From positions 1 to 35,052 of the forward strand of contig QNFO01000001.1 in NCBI GenBank assembly GCA_003646355.1: a DNA stretch of 35,052 nucleotides, written 5' to 3'. This stretch comes from Gammaproteobacteria bacterium (lineage in GTDB: Bacteria; Pseudomonadota; Gammaproteobacteria; Pseudomonadales; Porticoccaceae). The notes beneath the pieces were generated by a model. That model was given only the letters and a program-made list of their open reading frames with translations, was not told the origin of the DNA and did not search any database. This document shows positions 9,165-19,422 of the stretch, one piece after another; positions within the stretch are counted from its first letter, which is position 1; every line of letters starts with the position of its first letter. Both the position numbers and the translations under genes were made by a program.

Positions 9165-10135
9165 TCCCGCTGAAGCATCCTTCGCGGCACTACATCCTCT
9201 ACCTGTTGACCCGTCGGTCGATGAGTGCCGAGGTGATCGCCGCAACCCTGGCTGAGCAAGGGCTCCCTGTTCCGGTTCACACGGAGCAGCCCCTGAAGCT
9301 GAAGGAGAAGGGCAAGAAGAGGAAGCCTCGGCGCGTGGACACCTATCCGGAGTTCATCGACCACCTCCGCCGGGTCCAGAGGTCCTTGGACTTCCCCCCG
9401 GGGTTCCACCCCCTCCGGAAGAACCACGAGCCCTCACAGGTGTTCCTGAAGCGCCTGGGGGTAGCTGACTTCTGGAGGCAGGACCCCTTCACCATGGCGG
9501 CCTTCGAGTATCTGTCGGACCCACACATCTGCCGGATGCTCAAGACGATGCTCCTGGGTCCTCTCGGACTCCTGGCTATCTCCCGCAGGCTTGCCGAGAA
9601 GTTTGGCCTCCCCGCTACAGCCATGAACCCCCAAGTGATCCGAGCCTTCGCCCACTACTTCTGGGACTACGATGCCTTGGATCGAGCCGAGTGGGACCGG
9701 GTCCTGTGGGACTGGGTGACGGGGGATACGACCGACTACCACATCGCCCTCAAGTCCCCTCGGTCCTCGGTGGGGGCAGCGATGGTGCTCCACATTACTG
9801 ATCAGGGAGGGAGTGAATCCCTCAAGGAAGTCCTGACGTACCGCTTCGGGCGTGACGCAAACTTCATGGAGATTGTCCGCGCCACCATCGGCATGAGCAC
9901 CGGGGTAGCCAAGGCCACCACGATGATGATGCATACCCAGGCGATGATCCAGCATCAGGACCAGCTGGACCTACGTCGAGGTGGTAGTGCTGAACTACTT
10001 GAAGAACTACGTCGAATCGAGGCAACCTATGATCCCAGGAAGCTCACCACGGTGAAGGATCTGCCCCTGCACCAGCTTCCTCCGGGATATATCGACGTCG
10101 AATACGAGGAAATGAACGATGACAGCCCCCAGTAG
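9161..10135 (+). CDS. Unknown protein with possible N-terminal helix-turn-helix, upstream of terminase
   Basis: Protein of 324 aa with no family I can name. The first 35 residues (YILYLLTRRSMSAEVIAATL) look like the start of a winged-helix or helix-turn-helix domain, followed by a basic patch (KLKEKGKKRKPRR) at about 47-60. The rest is mixed alpha-helical with many aromatic residues (FAHYFWDYDALDRAEWDRVL). The ATG overlaps the stop of the preceding gene as ATGA, so it is probably translationally coupled; an in-frame start further upstream lies inside the preceding gene and is less likely. It sits two genes before the large terminase, the usual place for a small terminase or other packaging DNA-binding factor, so that role is possible, but it is longer than typical small terminases. 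Role is inference only. Confidence 0.75.
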   Translation: MIPLKHPSRHYILYLLTRRSMSAEVIAATLAEQGLPVPVHTEQPLKLKEKGKKRKPRRVDTYPEFIDHLRRVQRSLDFPPGFHPLRKNHEPSQVFLKRLGVADFWRQDPFTMAAFEYLSDPHICRMLKTMLLGPLGLLAISRRLAEKFGLPATAMNPQVIRAFAHYFWDYDALDRAEWDRVLWDWVTGDTTDYHIALKSPRSSVGAAMVLHITDQGGSESLKEVLTYRFGRDANFMEIVRATIGMSTGVAKATTMMMHTQAMIQHQDQLDLRRGGSAELLEELRRIEATYDPRKLTTVKDLPLHQLPPGYIDVEYEEMNDDSPQ

Positions 10136-10505
10136 CACCGAAGAACGTGGCGCCTTGCAGACCTTCAACACTCCGGAGAAGGTCCGTCACTCCATCCCCA
10201 ACATGCAGGCCCAGGCCAAGCCTCACTACACGGTGGAGTGGGGTGGGCGTGTCACGGATGGCGCCATGATCTTCCACTTCTTCCCACCCCTTCAGCCCAA
10301 CGGCAAGATCGGGAAGTGGCCCAACACCTCCCGCATGGACAAGCGCCTGGAGAAGGCGATGCCTGAGGTCTTCGATGTCCAGCGACTCACTGCTGGCTTT
10401 GAGGAGTCGTGGGATTCTTTTTTTGTGATTGCCGGGGGTTATGCCTCGTCCTTGGATCCTCGGCTCCTTGCCCAGAAGTTTTTCGACGCGATTGACGCCG
10501 CTTGA
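10119..10505 (+). CDS. Small protein of unknown function
   Basis: Protein of 128 aa, not recognised. It has an N-terminal polar region, a central part rich in aromatic and beta-forming residues (HYTVEWGGRVTDGAMIFHFF) and a C-terminal amphipathic helix (DPRLLAQKFFDAIDAA). A strong ribosome binding site, GAGGAA at 10106-10111, precedes the ATG, which overlaps the end of the preceding gene by 17 bases. The last 119 bases are antisense to the tail of the probable minus-strand gene at 10387-10704, so the two converge and overlap. A run of seven T (10418-10424) lies in the coding sequence, encoding part of a Ser-Phe-Phe segment. The position between the possible DNA-binding protein and the terminase suggests a packaging or head role, but there is no motif to support it. 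Confidence 0.7.
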   Translation: MTAPSSTEERGALQTFNTPEKVRHSIPNMQAQAKPHYTVEWGGRVTDGAMIFHFFPPLQPNGKIGKWPNTSRMDKRLEKAMPEVFDVQRLTAGFEESWDSFFVIAGGYASSLDPRLLAQKFFDAIDAA

Positions 10506-10704
10506 GCGTCATGCGGAACTTCTTCGGGAAGGCTACGCTGAAGTGGGTGCGGTGGTACTTGTTGTACTGCTTCACGTAGTTCCGAACAGCGGACTTCATA
10601 TGGGGTTCCGGATCCATACGGAAGGCGTACCATCGGTGCCCCTCCTTCGTGGTGCGTGCCCCATGTACGATGTCCCCCAGGGCTTTGACCAGGAACCCAC
10701 TCAT
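10387..10704 (-). CDS. Probable small basic protein of unknown function, antisense start shared with terL
   Basis: Reading frame of 105 aa from an ATG at 10704 (minus strand). The first 65-70 residues look protein-like and could form a compact basic domain (EGHRWYAFRMDPEPHMKS, then QYNKYHRTHFSVAFPKKF). The last 39 residues are low-complexity, rich in Lys, Gln, Pro and Thr, and lie opposite the 3' end of the preceding plus-strand gene. Its start codon and the terL start codon share one CATG (10702-10705), so they diverge with no spacer. No convincing ribosome binding site is seen, which lowers confidence. If it is not a gene, 10506-10702 is a 197-base spacer with nothing else recognisable in it; the plus-strand frames there look like shadows. 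Confidence 0.5.
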   Translation of the reverse strand: MSGFLVKALGDIVHGARTTKEGHRWYAFRMDPEPHMKSAVRNYVKQYNKYHRTHFSVAFPKKFRMTLKRRQSRRKTSGQGAEDPRTRHNPRQSQKKNPTTPQSQQ

Positions 10705-12538
10705 GGCATCTAGGCTGAACGATTTCTCTGACGACTTCGACAAGGGTGCCTCCACCAAGCGCAGGGTTGTAGACCCATTCTACCAGTCTCGGTCACAAAA
10801 AAGGATGCGGAGGCACACCCTGAAGATGCTGCCGTCCGATTGGGTGAGTCGGTTCGTGAGGATCAAGGACGGGGACACGGGTAAGGTCAAGAAGATCGAC
10901 TTCTCTGAGCGGAAGTATCTCATCCGCCCCTACAACTCCTCGGCCAAGAAGATGCTCCTCATGACGAGTCGTCAGGCGGAGAAGTCCACCACCCTGGGGA
11001 ACAAGCTCTTCGCCCTGAGTGGGATGCGCCCCATGTACACGTCGCTCTTCGTGTCGCCCTCGGCGATGCAGACGACAGTGTTCTCCCGGACAAGGCTCGA
11101 TGACATCGTCACCGTCAGCCCCCTGCTCCAGGCCATGGTGACCAAGGGGAACACCTGGAACATCCTGGAGAAGGTCTGGGGCAACATGTCCATGATCTAT
11201 TTGCGATATGCCTTCCTTACGGCTGACCGTATCCGAGGCCTCGCGGTCAACGCTATCTTTGGCGATGAGCTTCAGGATCTCCTGGTCGACAACATGCCGG
11301 TCATCGAAGAGACGGCCTCTCACCAGAAGGATCCGATCTACGTCTACTCCGGGACACCCAAGTCTCTCGACAACAACATCGAGCAGTACTGGGCCAAGTC
11401 TTCGACCATGACTGAGTGGGCCATCCCCTGCGAGAGGCATGGGACCCCGAAGAATCCTGCGTCCTGGCATTGGAACATCCTGGGGGTGAAGAACCTCGGA
11501 CTCAGTGGCCCGATTTGTGAGCAGTGCGGCGGACCCATCAACCCCGAGCACCCCTACGCACGGTGGGTGGAGACGAACCCGGGAGACCCGAAGCGTCCGG
11601 AGACCCGCCCCGAGTTCGAGGGGTACCGCCTCTGCCGCCTGATGGTCCCATGGTTCTGGAAGGACCCAGGCAAGTGGAAGGAGATCCTCGAAGCCTACGA
11701 GAGGTATCCTACCGCCCAGTTCATGAACGAGGTCTTGGCGGTCTCGTATGACTCAGGTACCAAGCCCATCACCCGGGCGGAGTTGATCCGAGCCTGTGAC
11801 TCCAAGTACACCAACGACCTGGCGCAGGTGTCGGAGCTGGCCAAGACACACCCCATGTACTTTGGGATCGACTGGGGCACAGGGCAAAAGGCCTACACGG
11901 TCCTGACAGCCTGGTGCTACTGCCGAAGCGATGACGCTCTCCAGTGCGTCTACATGTACCGCTTCGAGGCACAGGAAGCTGACCCGGAGGTGCAGGTCGA
12001 GATGATCGAGAGGCTTGTCTCCGACCTGCATGGCAAGTACATCGGAGCTGATTACGGGATGGGCTTCTACCAGAACAAGAGACTCACCTCGACGTTCGGT
12101 CCGCAGCGTATCCATGTGTTCCAGTACGCAGCTCGTCTACCTATGAAGGTGGCCTACAGCAGCAAGCTCCACAGGTACCTGGTCTTCCGCACCCCTCTCC
12201 TGGCGGACATCTTCCATGCCCTGAAGAGGGGGAAGCTCCGCCTCCCTGACTGGGAGGCAATCAAGGAGCCCTTCGGATCGGATGTCCTCTCAATCTTCTC
12301 CGAGTATTCCGAGACGATGAAGATGATCAAGTACGACAAGCCGAAGTCAGCGACCGACGACTCATTCCACGCGATGGTCTATGGCGTCTTGGCCTCCTTC
12401 CTCGATCACCAACGGCCGGACATCATCACCCCGACCCAGGACAGGTCGGCTCAGGCCAGTGACGAGTACACCCTCTTTGAAACGTACGCTCAGGATGTCG
12501 ACTCCGAGGAGATGGAAAACCCGAACCAGTGGGGGTAG
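10703..12538 (+). CDS. terL: Terminase large subunit (DNA packaging ATPase and nuclease)
   Basis: Protein of 611 aa that drives DNA into the prohead at the portal and cuts the concatemer. The N-terminal ATPase carries a deviant Walker A, TSRQAEKST (88-96), and a Walker B ending in hydrophobic-GDE with D188/E189. Next come GTPKSLDN (probable coupling motif) and an inserted Cys/His region (CERHG ... CEQCGGPINPEH) that may bind zinc. The C-terminal RNase H-like nuclease shows GIDWG (D390), GADYG (D450) and the DD pair at 552-553, giving the usual acidic triad. Length is normal for the family. Start at 10703 is supported by AGGA at 10691-10694; in-frame upstream starts extend into a region with no protein-like sequence. 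The gene is followed by a stem-loop and the convergent gyrB operon. Confident. Confidence 0.95.
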   Translation: MASRLNDFSDDFDKGASTKRRVVDPFYQSRSQKRMRRHTLKMLPSDWVSRFVRIKDGDTGKVKKIDFSERKYLIRPYNSSAKKMLLMTSRQAEKSTTLGNKLFALSGMRPMYTSLFVSPSAMQTTVFSRTRLDDIVTVSPLLQAMVTKGNTWNILEKVWGNMSMIYLRYAFLTADRIRGLAVNAIFGDELQDLLVDNMPVIEETASHQKDPIYVYSGTPKSLDNNIEQYWAKSSTMTEWAIPCERHGTPKNPASWHWNILGVKNLGLSGPICEQCGGPINPEHPYARWVETNPGDPKRPETRPEFEGYRLCRLMVPWFWKDPGKWKEILEAYERYPTAQFMNEVLAVSYDSGTKPITRAELIRACDSKYTNDLAQVSELAKTHPMYFGIDWGTGQKAYTVLTAWCYCRSDDALQCVYMYRFEAQEADPEVQVEMIERLVSDLHGKYIGADYGMGFYQNKRLTSTFGPQRIHVFQYAARLPMKVAYSSKLHRYLVFRTPLLADIFHALKRGKLRLPDWEAIKEPFGSDVLSIFSEYSETMKMIKYDKPKSATDDSFHAMVYGVLASFLDHQRPDIITPTQDRSAQASDEYTLFETYAQDVDSEEMENPNQWG

Positions 12539-12540
12539 GC

Positions 12541-12577
12541 AAAAGAAAACTGCCAGGGACTTTCGTCCCCAGCAGTT
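12541..12577 (-). terminator. Intrinsic terminator of the minus-strand gyrB operon
   Basis: The arms AACTGC (12548-12553) and GCAGTT (12572-12577) enclose GGGAC (12556-12560) and GTCCC (12565-12569), with a TTTC loop and a small CA/CA internal mismatch. Read on the minus strand, the stem is followed by TTCTTTT, the usual U-rich tract, so it terminates transcription coming from gyrB and the TM protein. It lies between two convergent genes. On the plus strand it lacks a U tract, so its effect on terL transcription is uncertain. Confidence 0.8.
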
Positions 12578-12598
12578 CCTCACACGTCGAGGGCTAGT

Positions 12599-13075
12599 TC
12601 AGCCTTCGAGCTGGTCGGGCTCTCCGGCGTCGCCGGCCGAGAGGAGACGACTGACCGCCTCTTCGCCGCCAGCCTGTCCGGCCTTGTTGGCCATCGACAC
12701 CACGAGGAAGCCACCGAGGCCGCCAGTGCCGATGACGAAGAGGCAGGTTCCGACAAACCCCGCCACTTTCCAGGGATCGACCGCGTACTCCGGGCTCCGA
12801 GGGTCCCCACCCTTGAACCCGATGCACTTGCTGAACCACGACGACTCCGTGCATTCCGCCTGGTGGCGGACCAACGTGTGAGCGTAGTTCGACTCACCCG
12901 TGTGGTGCGTGCTGTCGAGGACCTCCACCATGGAGTCCATGGTGCCCGTAAGGGACTGAATGGTTTCGCGGCTGCTGTTCGCGGCGTTCACCGCCTTCTC
13001 GGCCTTCTCTTCCACCTCCACCTTTGCAACCTGTTGTTGCAGCTGTCGGTTCTGGTCTTGTTTCTCATCAGGCAT
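12599..13075 (-). CDS. Single-pass membrane protein of unknown function with N-terminal coiled coil
   Basis: Protein of 158 aa. Residues 1-35 are strongly charged and Gln-rich (QNRQLQQQVAKVEVEEKAEK), likely coiled coil. Residues about 103-128 form one hydrophobic membrane segment (AGFVGTCLFVIGTGGLGG), and the tail is acidic. No signal peptide. Two Cys (75 and 84) lie before the membrane segment. Start chosen at 13075 because AGGAGGAGGA lies a normal distance upstream; a longer in-frame form would extend through that site. It is the last gene of the minus-strand operon after gyrB and just before the terminator. Not recognised: a spanin- or holin-like lysis role is conceivable from the topology, but nothing specific supports it. 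Confidence 0.75.
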   Translation of the reverse strand: MPDEKQDQNRQLQQQVAKVEVEEKAEKAVNAANSSRETIQSLTGTMDSMVEVLDSTHHTGESNYAHTLVRHQAECTESSWFSKCIGFKGGDPRSPEYAVDPWKVAGFVGTCLFVIGTGGLGGFLVVSMANKAGQAGGEEAVSRLLSAGDAGEPDQLEG

Positions 13076-13167
13076 GTTCTTGGATCCTCCTCCTGAGGGT
13101 TGCCCCTCGTGGCGCAAGGTTCTGCGCTCACCATGCTAATAGATCGTTACGATCGGTTTTTCTCAGA

Positions 13168-15569
<2,402 letters not shown>

Positions 15570-15583
15570 GCTGCCCTTCCCCT

Positions 15584-15611
15584 CGTGTAAACAGATAGGG
15601 TACCCTACACG
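15584..15611. promoter_or_regulatory. Palindromic candidate operator in the divergent control region
   Basis: Between the divergent gyrB operon (start 15569) and the plus-strand gene at 15639 lies a perfect 12-base palindrome TAGGGTACCCTA (15596-15607). An outer inverted pair CGTGTA (15584-15589) and TACACG (15606-15611) partly overlaps it. This is the only divergent promoter-bearing gap of its kind in the window, so an operator or a bidirectional promoter for the phage polymerase is plausible. No convincing sigma-70 style -10/-35 pair was seen on either strand. Confidence 0.4.
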
Positions 15612-15638
15612 TGGAACTAGGTGATGGAGATCGCCACA

Positions 15639-16463
15639 ATGACGACCGACCCAATGCGCTTCTTCCCTGGAGCACAGGCTGTTGATGCAGGGCATCTCGA
15701 ACTTCTCGGGAAGCAGGCTGCATCTCTTGCTGATGCCGGCCCCCTAAGCCTGGCCGATGCCGCGGTGCGCCTACTCAACTCCGAGAAGCTGAGTTCGGAG
15801 CAGGTGCGTCGCGTCGTTGAGTTCGCCAACACTGAGGCCTTCAACCGTAAGTTCGGTGCCCTCGACCCCGCAAACCGGGTCGTCGACATCGAGGGTGGGC
15901 CCGCTGATCCGGAGCAGGTCATTCAGACTCTGAACAATCAGGCTCGTCCGCAGGCCGTGGAGTTCCAGTCCTCGGATTACAGCATGCCTCCAGAAGCTAA
16001 GGTGGCTCACGAGGTCGACTTCGGCCTGGGCCCAGTGCCTGTCCCCCATCGGGGAGGGGTCATTCAGCGTGTGCTGAACCTTCAGTCGAAGGTCGCTCGG
16101 GCTCACGAGGAGACGGTGCAGAACGCAGAATCTGCCCGGTTCCAGATGGTGGCTTCCATCGGGGAGCTTCAGGGTGTGGTGAAGACCGCTGTCCTAGACG
16201 GCCTGTGTCGGGAGGATCTGGTGGCCTCGTGGCTAGCAGCTGACCCCACGCTGGTGAAAGAAGCCTTGTCCTACATGCCTCGAATCCCTGTCCGTACGGG
16301 GATCAAGGTAGCTCATCGGGTCAACCCGAAGCACCCTGTGGTGGCGCGCTACTGCGAGTTCGCGAAGCAGGCCAACCACTTCGCTACCTTTACGGTCGCT
16401 CGGCAGAACTTGGAGCGGCGACTGATCGAGATCAACTCCTTCATCACGGAGCACACTTCGTGA
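15639..16463 (+). CDS. Virion-module protein of unknown function
   Basis: Protein of 274 aa, helical, with no recognised family. The N-terminus contains FFPGAQAVDAGHLELLGKQA; the centre has NLQSKVARAHEETVQNAESA, a likely helical bundle; the C-terminus (ARQNLERRLIEINSF) is also helical. Start at 15639 is favoured because GGAGA begins at 15626 with normal spacing; a GTG at 15621 and ATG at 15624 are in frame but have poorer spacing. It opens the plus-strand head gene cluster after the divergent region and overlaps the next gene by GTGA. Too short for a portal protein. A structural or assembly role is inferred from location alone. Confidence 0.7.
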   Translation: MTTDPMRFFPGAQAVDAGHLELLGKQAASLADAGPLSLADAAVRLLNSEKLSSEQVRRVVEFANTEAFNRKFGALDPANRVVDIEGGPADPEQVIQTLNNQARPQAVEFQSSDYSMPPEAKVAHEVDFGLGPVPVPHRGGVIQRVLNLQSKVARAHEETVQNAESARFQMVASIGELQGVVKTAVLDGLCREDLVASWLAADPTLVKEALSYMPRIPVRTGIKVAHRVNPKHPVVARYCEFAKQANHFATFTVARQNLERRLIEINSFITEHTS

Positions 16464-16828
16464 AGGGGCACCTCATCACGTTCCTGAAGGTGGCAGATGC
16501 CTCCGGCGTGAAGAAGGTCATCTCAGGGGCTGCCAGCGCGGGGGGGAAGTACCTCCGCGGGGCAGCTAGCCTGGGGAGTAGGGCCGTCGGTAAGGCCGGC
16601 GGAGGTGAAGTCTCCAAGGCGTTGGGGGCCACCGCGGCTCTCGGGGCTGCGGCTGCCGCCCCAGTCATCGCCCTTCGGTATGAGCCCACAGGGTATGGCC
16701 GGAAGTTCGAGCGGGCCGCAGGCAAGGGCCTCGGCGCGGCCGGACGTGGGGCCGCTCGTGCAGGGCAAGTGGTCGAGCAGGGATTGACAGCCAAAGACTG
16801 GGGCAGCCGAGCCGGGGAGACGTATTGA
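16460..16828 (+). CDS. Small Gly/Ala-rich protein, possibly membrane-active
   Basis: Protein of 122 aa from a GTG start that overlaps the preceding stop (GTGA), with GGAG at 16448-16451. The sequence is Gly-, Ala- and Lys-rich with one hydrophobic stretch at about 55-72 (ALGATAALGAAAAAPVIAL), the rest being small basic segments (KAGGGEVSK, FERAAGKGLGAAGRGAARAG). The composition resembles the glycine-zipper virion proteins encoded further downstream, but this one lacks their shared N-terminal signature. Antisense frames across the gene are shadows of its GC-rich composition. Function unknown. Confidence 0.65.
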   Translation: MKGHLITFLKVADASGVKKVISGAASAGGKYLRGAASLGSRAVGKAGGGEVSKALGATAALGAAAAAPVIALRYEPTGYGRKFERAAGKGLGAAGRGAARAGQVVEQGLTAKDWGSRAGETY

Positions 16829-17532
16829 TGTCCTATTCTCAACACAAAGCTGTTGCCGGCATGCTCCGGAAGATCGCTGCTAAGAAGCTCGCCGTCGGGG
16901 TCAGTGGCCTCCATCCGGACCAGATGGCTCGGATGGCGAGGGATATGCCCATGCGATCTTTCTACAAGACCCCTGAGTTTGCTGGGGCTGCTGCGGCTGC
17001 GGCCATCCCCTTCGCTCTGATGGAGGGGACGCGGGCCATCAAGGGCCTCGTGAACTCCCGGAGGAAGTCCAAGGTCTTCAAGCAGACCATGGAGGCCAAC
17101 CCCCGTCTGAAGCAGCTCGACTCCAAGGCGACGCAGCGGTATTTCAACACGCTCTACCGCGTGAACCCGGAGATGGCTAAGGACCCGACCATCGCAGCCT
17201 CCTTCATCCACAATCAGCATGAGCTGAGCGATGCCACCTTCCCTGACCGAGGGATCATCGCGGGCGCCAACGAGATGGCGAAGATGCGGGAGAGTCTGGG
17301 CAAGGCTCGCTCGACAGAATCCAGTGGGCGAGTTCAGACCCACGCCATGGCAGCTGGACGACTGGGTCAGGCTACCTTCGAGGGCGTGGCTAGGGGAAGG
17401 TCCGACGCAGCTGAGCGGGCCTACATCAGTGGCCGAGCCTTGGCGGGGGACGTTCCCGCCATGTCCGATCTTCGCCCTAGCTTCGGCAGGGGTGGCGGTG
17501 GCCGAGACCGAGACCCCCGTAACCGCCGGTAG
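16828..17532 (+). CDS. Virion-module protein with one hydrophobic segment, unknown function
   Basis: Protein of 234 aa. Start ATG at 16828 forms TGATG with the previous stop and follows GGGGAGA at normal spacing; an in-frame TTG at 16825 is less likely. The N-terminus is basic (LRKIAAKKLAVG), residues about 50-66 are hydrophobic (FAGAAAAAAIPFALMEG), the middle is a charged helix region (RKSKVFKQTMEANPRLKQ), and the tail is Gly/Arg/Asp-rich, ending in a likely disordered end (GRGGGGRDRDPRNRR). Not recognised. It directly precedes the protease gene, so a role in prohead assembly is possible. Confidence 0.65.
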   Translation: MSYSQHKAVAGMLRKIAAKKLAVGVSGLHPDQMARMARDMPMRSFYKTPEFAGAAAAAAIPFALMEGTRAIKGLVNSRRKSKVFKQTMEANPRLKQLDSKATQRYFNTLYRVNPEMAKDPTIAASFIHNQHELSDATFPDRGIIAGANEMAKMRESLGKARSTESSGRVQTHAMAAGRLGQATFEGVARGRSDAAERAYISGRALAGDVPAMSDLRPSFGRGGGGRDRDPRNRR

Positions 17533-17534
17533 TC

Positions 17535-19352
17535 ATGGCCTTGATCAAGCGCGCGTGGTTCCCGGGGGAACAGGACGGGGAACCACTCGTCCGCATCGTT
17601 CGTCCGGGCGTGATGGAGAAGACCTCCTCGGCCATGGTGCCCGAGGTCCAAGACTTCATCTCGAAGCTGCGCCCTGATCCCCGCTACACATATGTCCTGG
17701 TGAACGCCATGGGGTACTCCGAGTTTTTCGGAGCCAACTCCAACAAGGACTACTACGGGCACAACCACCACCTGGACTTCAACGGTCTGCTGAACGCCCC
17801 CTCTGACTGGGGTGCGGATGCTTGCAAGGATTTGGTAGCTGGGAAGAAGTGGCTCTACGGATTCCCGACCTACTATGGTGCGACGGTCTACGCCCACCAC
17901 AAGAACTCCTGCCGAGACACCCTTGGTTTTGGCGATGTCATCTTCGTCATGCCGAACCACCGGATGAAGCGCATCGAGTTGGTGATGCGTGTGGACAACG
18001 AGCTGGCTGCCGAGCGGGGGCGCACCAGCATCCTCGATCGGATCCAACAGAACGCTCGTGTCGATGTGTCGATGGGTTGCAAGGTGCCCTTCGACTTCTG
18101 TTCGATCTGCACTGACTGGGAGCATGTCCAGACAGCCTGGAAGACATTCGACCCAGGGAAGCATGCACATCCAGGCATCGCCATCCTGCATTACCACCGT
18201 GGGGTAGCCCCCATCAGAGGGCTCAGCATCACTCGCGCAGATTACTGCGAGCACATGCGGCTTACCCCCGGTGCCATCCTTCCCGACGGTCGGAAGGTCT
18301 ACGTCTACAATGACTTCCCCCGCTTCTTCGACATCAGCTTCGTGTGGATCGGAGCCGACAAGACTGCACGGGTCATGTGGTACATGGGGGGTAAGTCCAA
18401 CGTGGCTATGCCCCAGACTGGGGCTCCTGCTCCCAGCCCCTTCCAAGCCATTGATCAGCAACGCTCCGCAGTGAAGATGGCCATGGAGAAGCGGGCGGAG
18501 AACACCATCTTCTTCAAGCGTGGGGAGATCGAGAAGGAGATCCCTGCCACCTACGCCAAGAAGATCGAACTGTGTGCTTCACAGGAACCCGATCTCCCCT
18601 TCAATCTCTTGGGTGATGCGGCGGAGATCTCTGGCCCCAAGACTCTTCTCTCTACCCTTGCGGCACTGGGGATCGTGCTCAAGCCGAGAGAGTTCCACAT
18701 GGTGGTGACCAAGGGTCGTCCGATGGGGGAGAAGCTTGCGGGCTTGGCTCTGGCTCAGAACGCTGAGTTCAACACCTTCTCCTCGGGGATAGACGACACC
18801 TACGCCATAAGTGGGGACAAGGTCAGTGCGGATATGGCCAGGGTCTTCCAGCCTGCCGCAGGGTCTCGGTCTTCCTTTGCTCCCCACCTTGGACCCAGGG
18901 TAGAGGGGATGTCCGAGGGACCTTCCAGCTTCAACAAAGAGGCGAGCGTCCTGACCTCAGATGTGATGAACGAGCTGGCGGCCCAGTACAATGGCTACCG
19001 ACTTTCTATTTTGGAGCAGGCCCCTGAGGTCTTCCCCAAGTACGCGTCCCTCTCCTTAGGCCCTATGGATCTAGAGTCTTTCCTCGGAAAGACGAGTTCG
19101 ATCCTTACTAAAGCTGTGCCCCTTCTCCTGGGTCTTGGCCCCATGATACATTTGGTCTCAGCCCATCTCCGGAAGAAACAGGATGCCGGAGAGGATCTTG
19201 GAACCATGGCCAAGTTTGTAGCAGAGAACCCTACCTTCACCACGATCGCGACAATCGGAGCAGGGCTCCGGGTAGCGATGGGGATTCAGAGGGCCGGGGG
19301 ACTCGGTTTGGCCGTAAAGGGTGTAGTTTCCGCACTACGTACAGTAGTGTGA
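17535..19352 (+). CDS. Putative head maturation (prohead) protease with a long C-terminal extension
   Basis: Protein of 605 aa. Residues about 40-300 match the layout of a protease-like family found in large phages: MGYSEFFGANSNKDYYG, a His pair in AHHKN (H121/H122), MKRIELVMRVD, then the candidate catalytic Ser in VSMGCKVP (S179), a Cys pair CSIC, DYCEHM, and FFDISFVWIGADKTARVM. The His-then-Ser order with S in an 'S-hydrophobic-G' context is that of HK97/assemblin-type prohead proteases, which trim capsid and scaffold proteins before DNA packaging. The C-terminal 300 residues are unrelated: Lys-x-Ala motifs (NKEAS, MGEKLAG) and a hydrophobic stretch near 520-540 (LTKAVPLLLGLGPMI). The extension may be a scaffold, but that is inference. 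ATG at 17535 follows the previous stop by two bases with a weak ribosome binding site. Position five genes before the capsid gene fits a protease. Confidence 0.65.
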   Translation: MALIKRAWFPGEQDGEPLVRIVRPGVMEKTSSAMVPEVQDFISKLRPDPRYTYVLVNAMGYSEFFGANSNKDYYGHNHHLDFNGLLNAPSDWGADACKDLVAGKKWLYGFPTYYGATVYAHHKNSCRDTLGFGDVIFVMPNHRMKRIELVMRVDNELAAERGRTSILDRIQQNARVDVSMGCKVPFDFCSICTDWEHVQTAWKTFDPGKHAHPGIAILHYHRGVAPIRGLSITRADYCEHMRLTPGAILPDGRKVYVYNDFPRFFDISFVWIGADKTARVMWYMGGKSNVAMPQTGAPAPSPFQAIDQQRSAVKMAMEKRAENTIFFKRGEIEKEIPATYAKKIELCASQEPDLPFNLLGDAAEISGPKTLLSTLAALGIVLKPREFHMVVTKGRPMGEKLAGLALAQNAEFNTFSSGIDDTYAISGDKVSADMARVFQPAAGSRSSFAPHLGPRVEGMSEGPSSFNKEASVLTSDVMNELAAQYNGYRLSILEQAPEVFPKYASLSLGPMDLESFLGKTSSILTKAVPLLLGLGPMIHLVSAHLRKKQDAGEDLGTMAKFVAENPTFTTIATIGAGLRVAMGIQRAGGLGLAVKGVVSALRTVV

Positions 19353-19422
19353 TCCCTCTGAGGTAGCTTCGCGCCACCGCCGACGAGGCCCAGTCAGCAA
19401 CCGCAGAAAAGGATTTAGGAAA

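Noticed and set aside
12541..12598. Possible small RNA between terL and the minus operon
   Set aside because: Only 60 bases, fully explained by a terminator stem-loop with a U tract on the minus strand.
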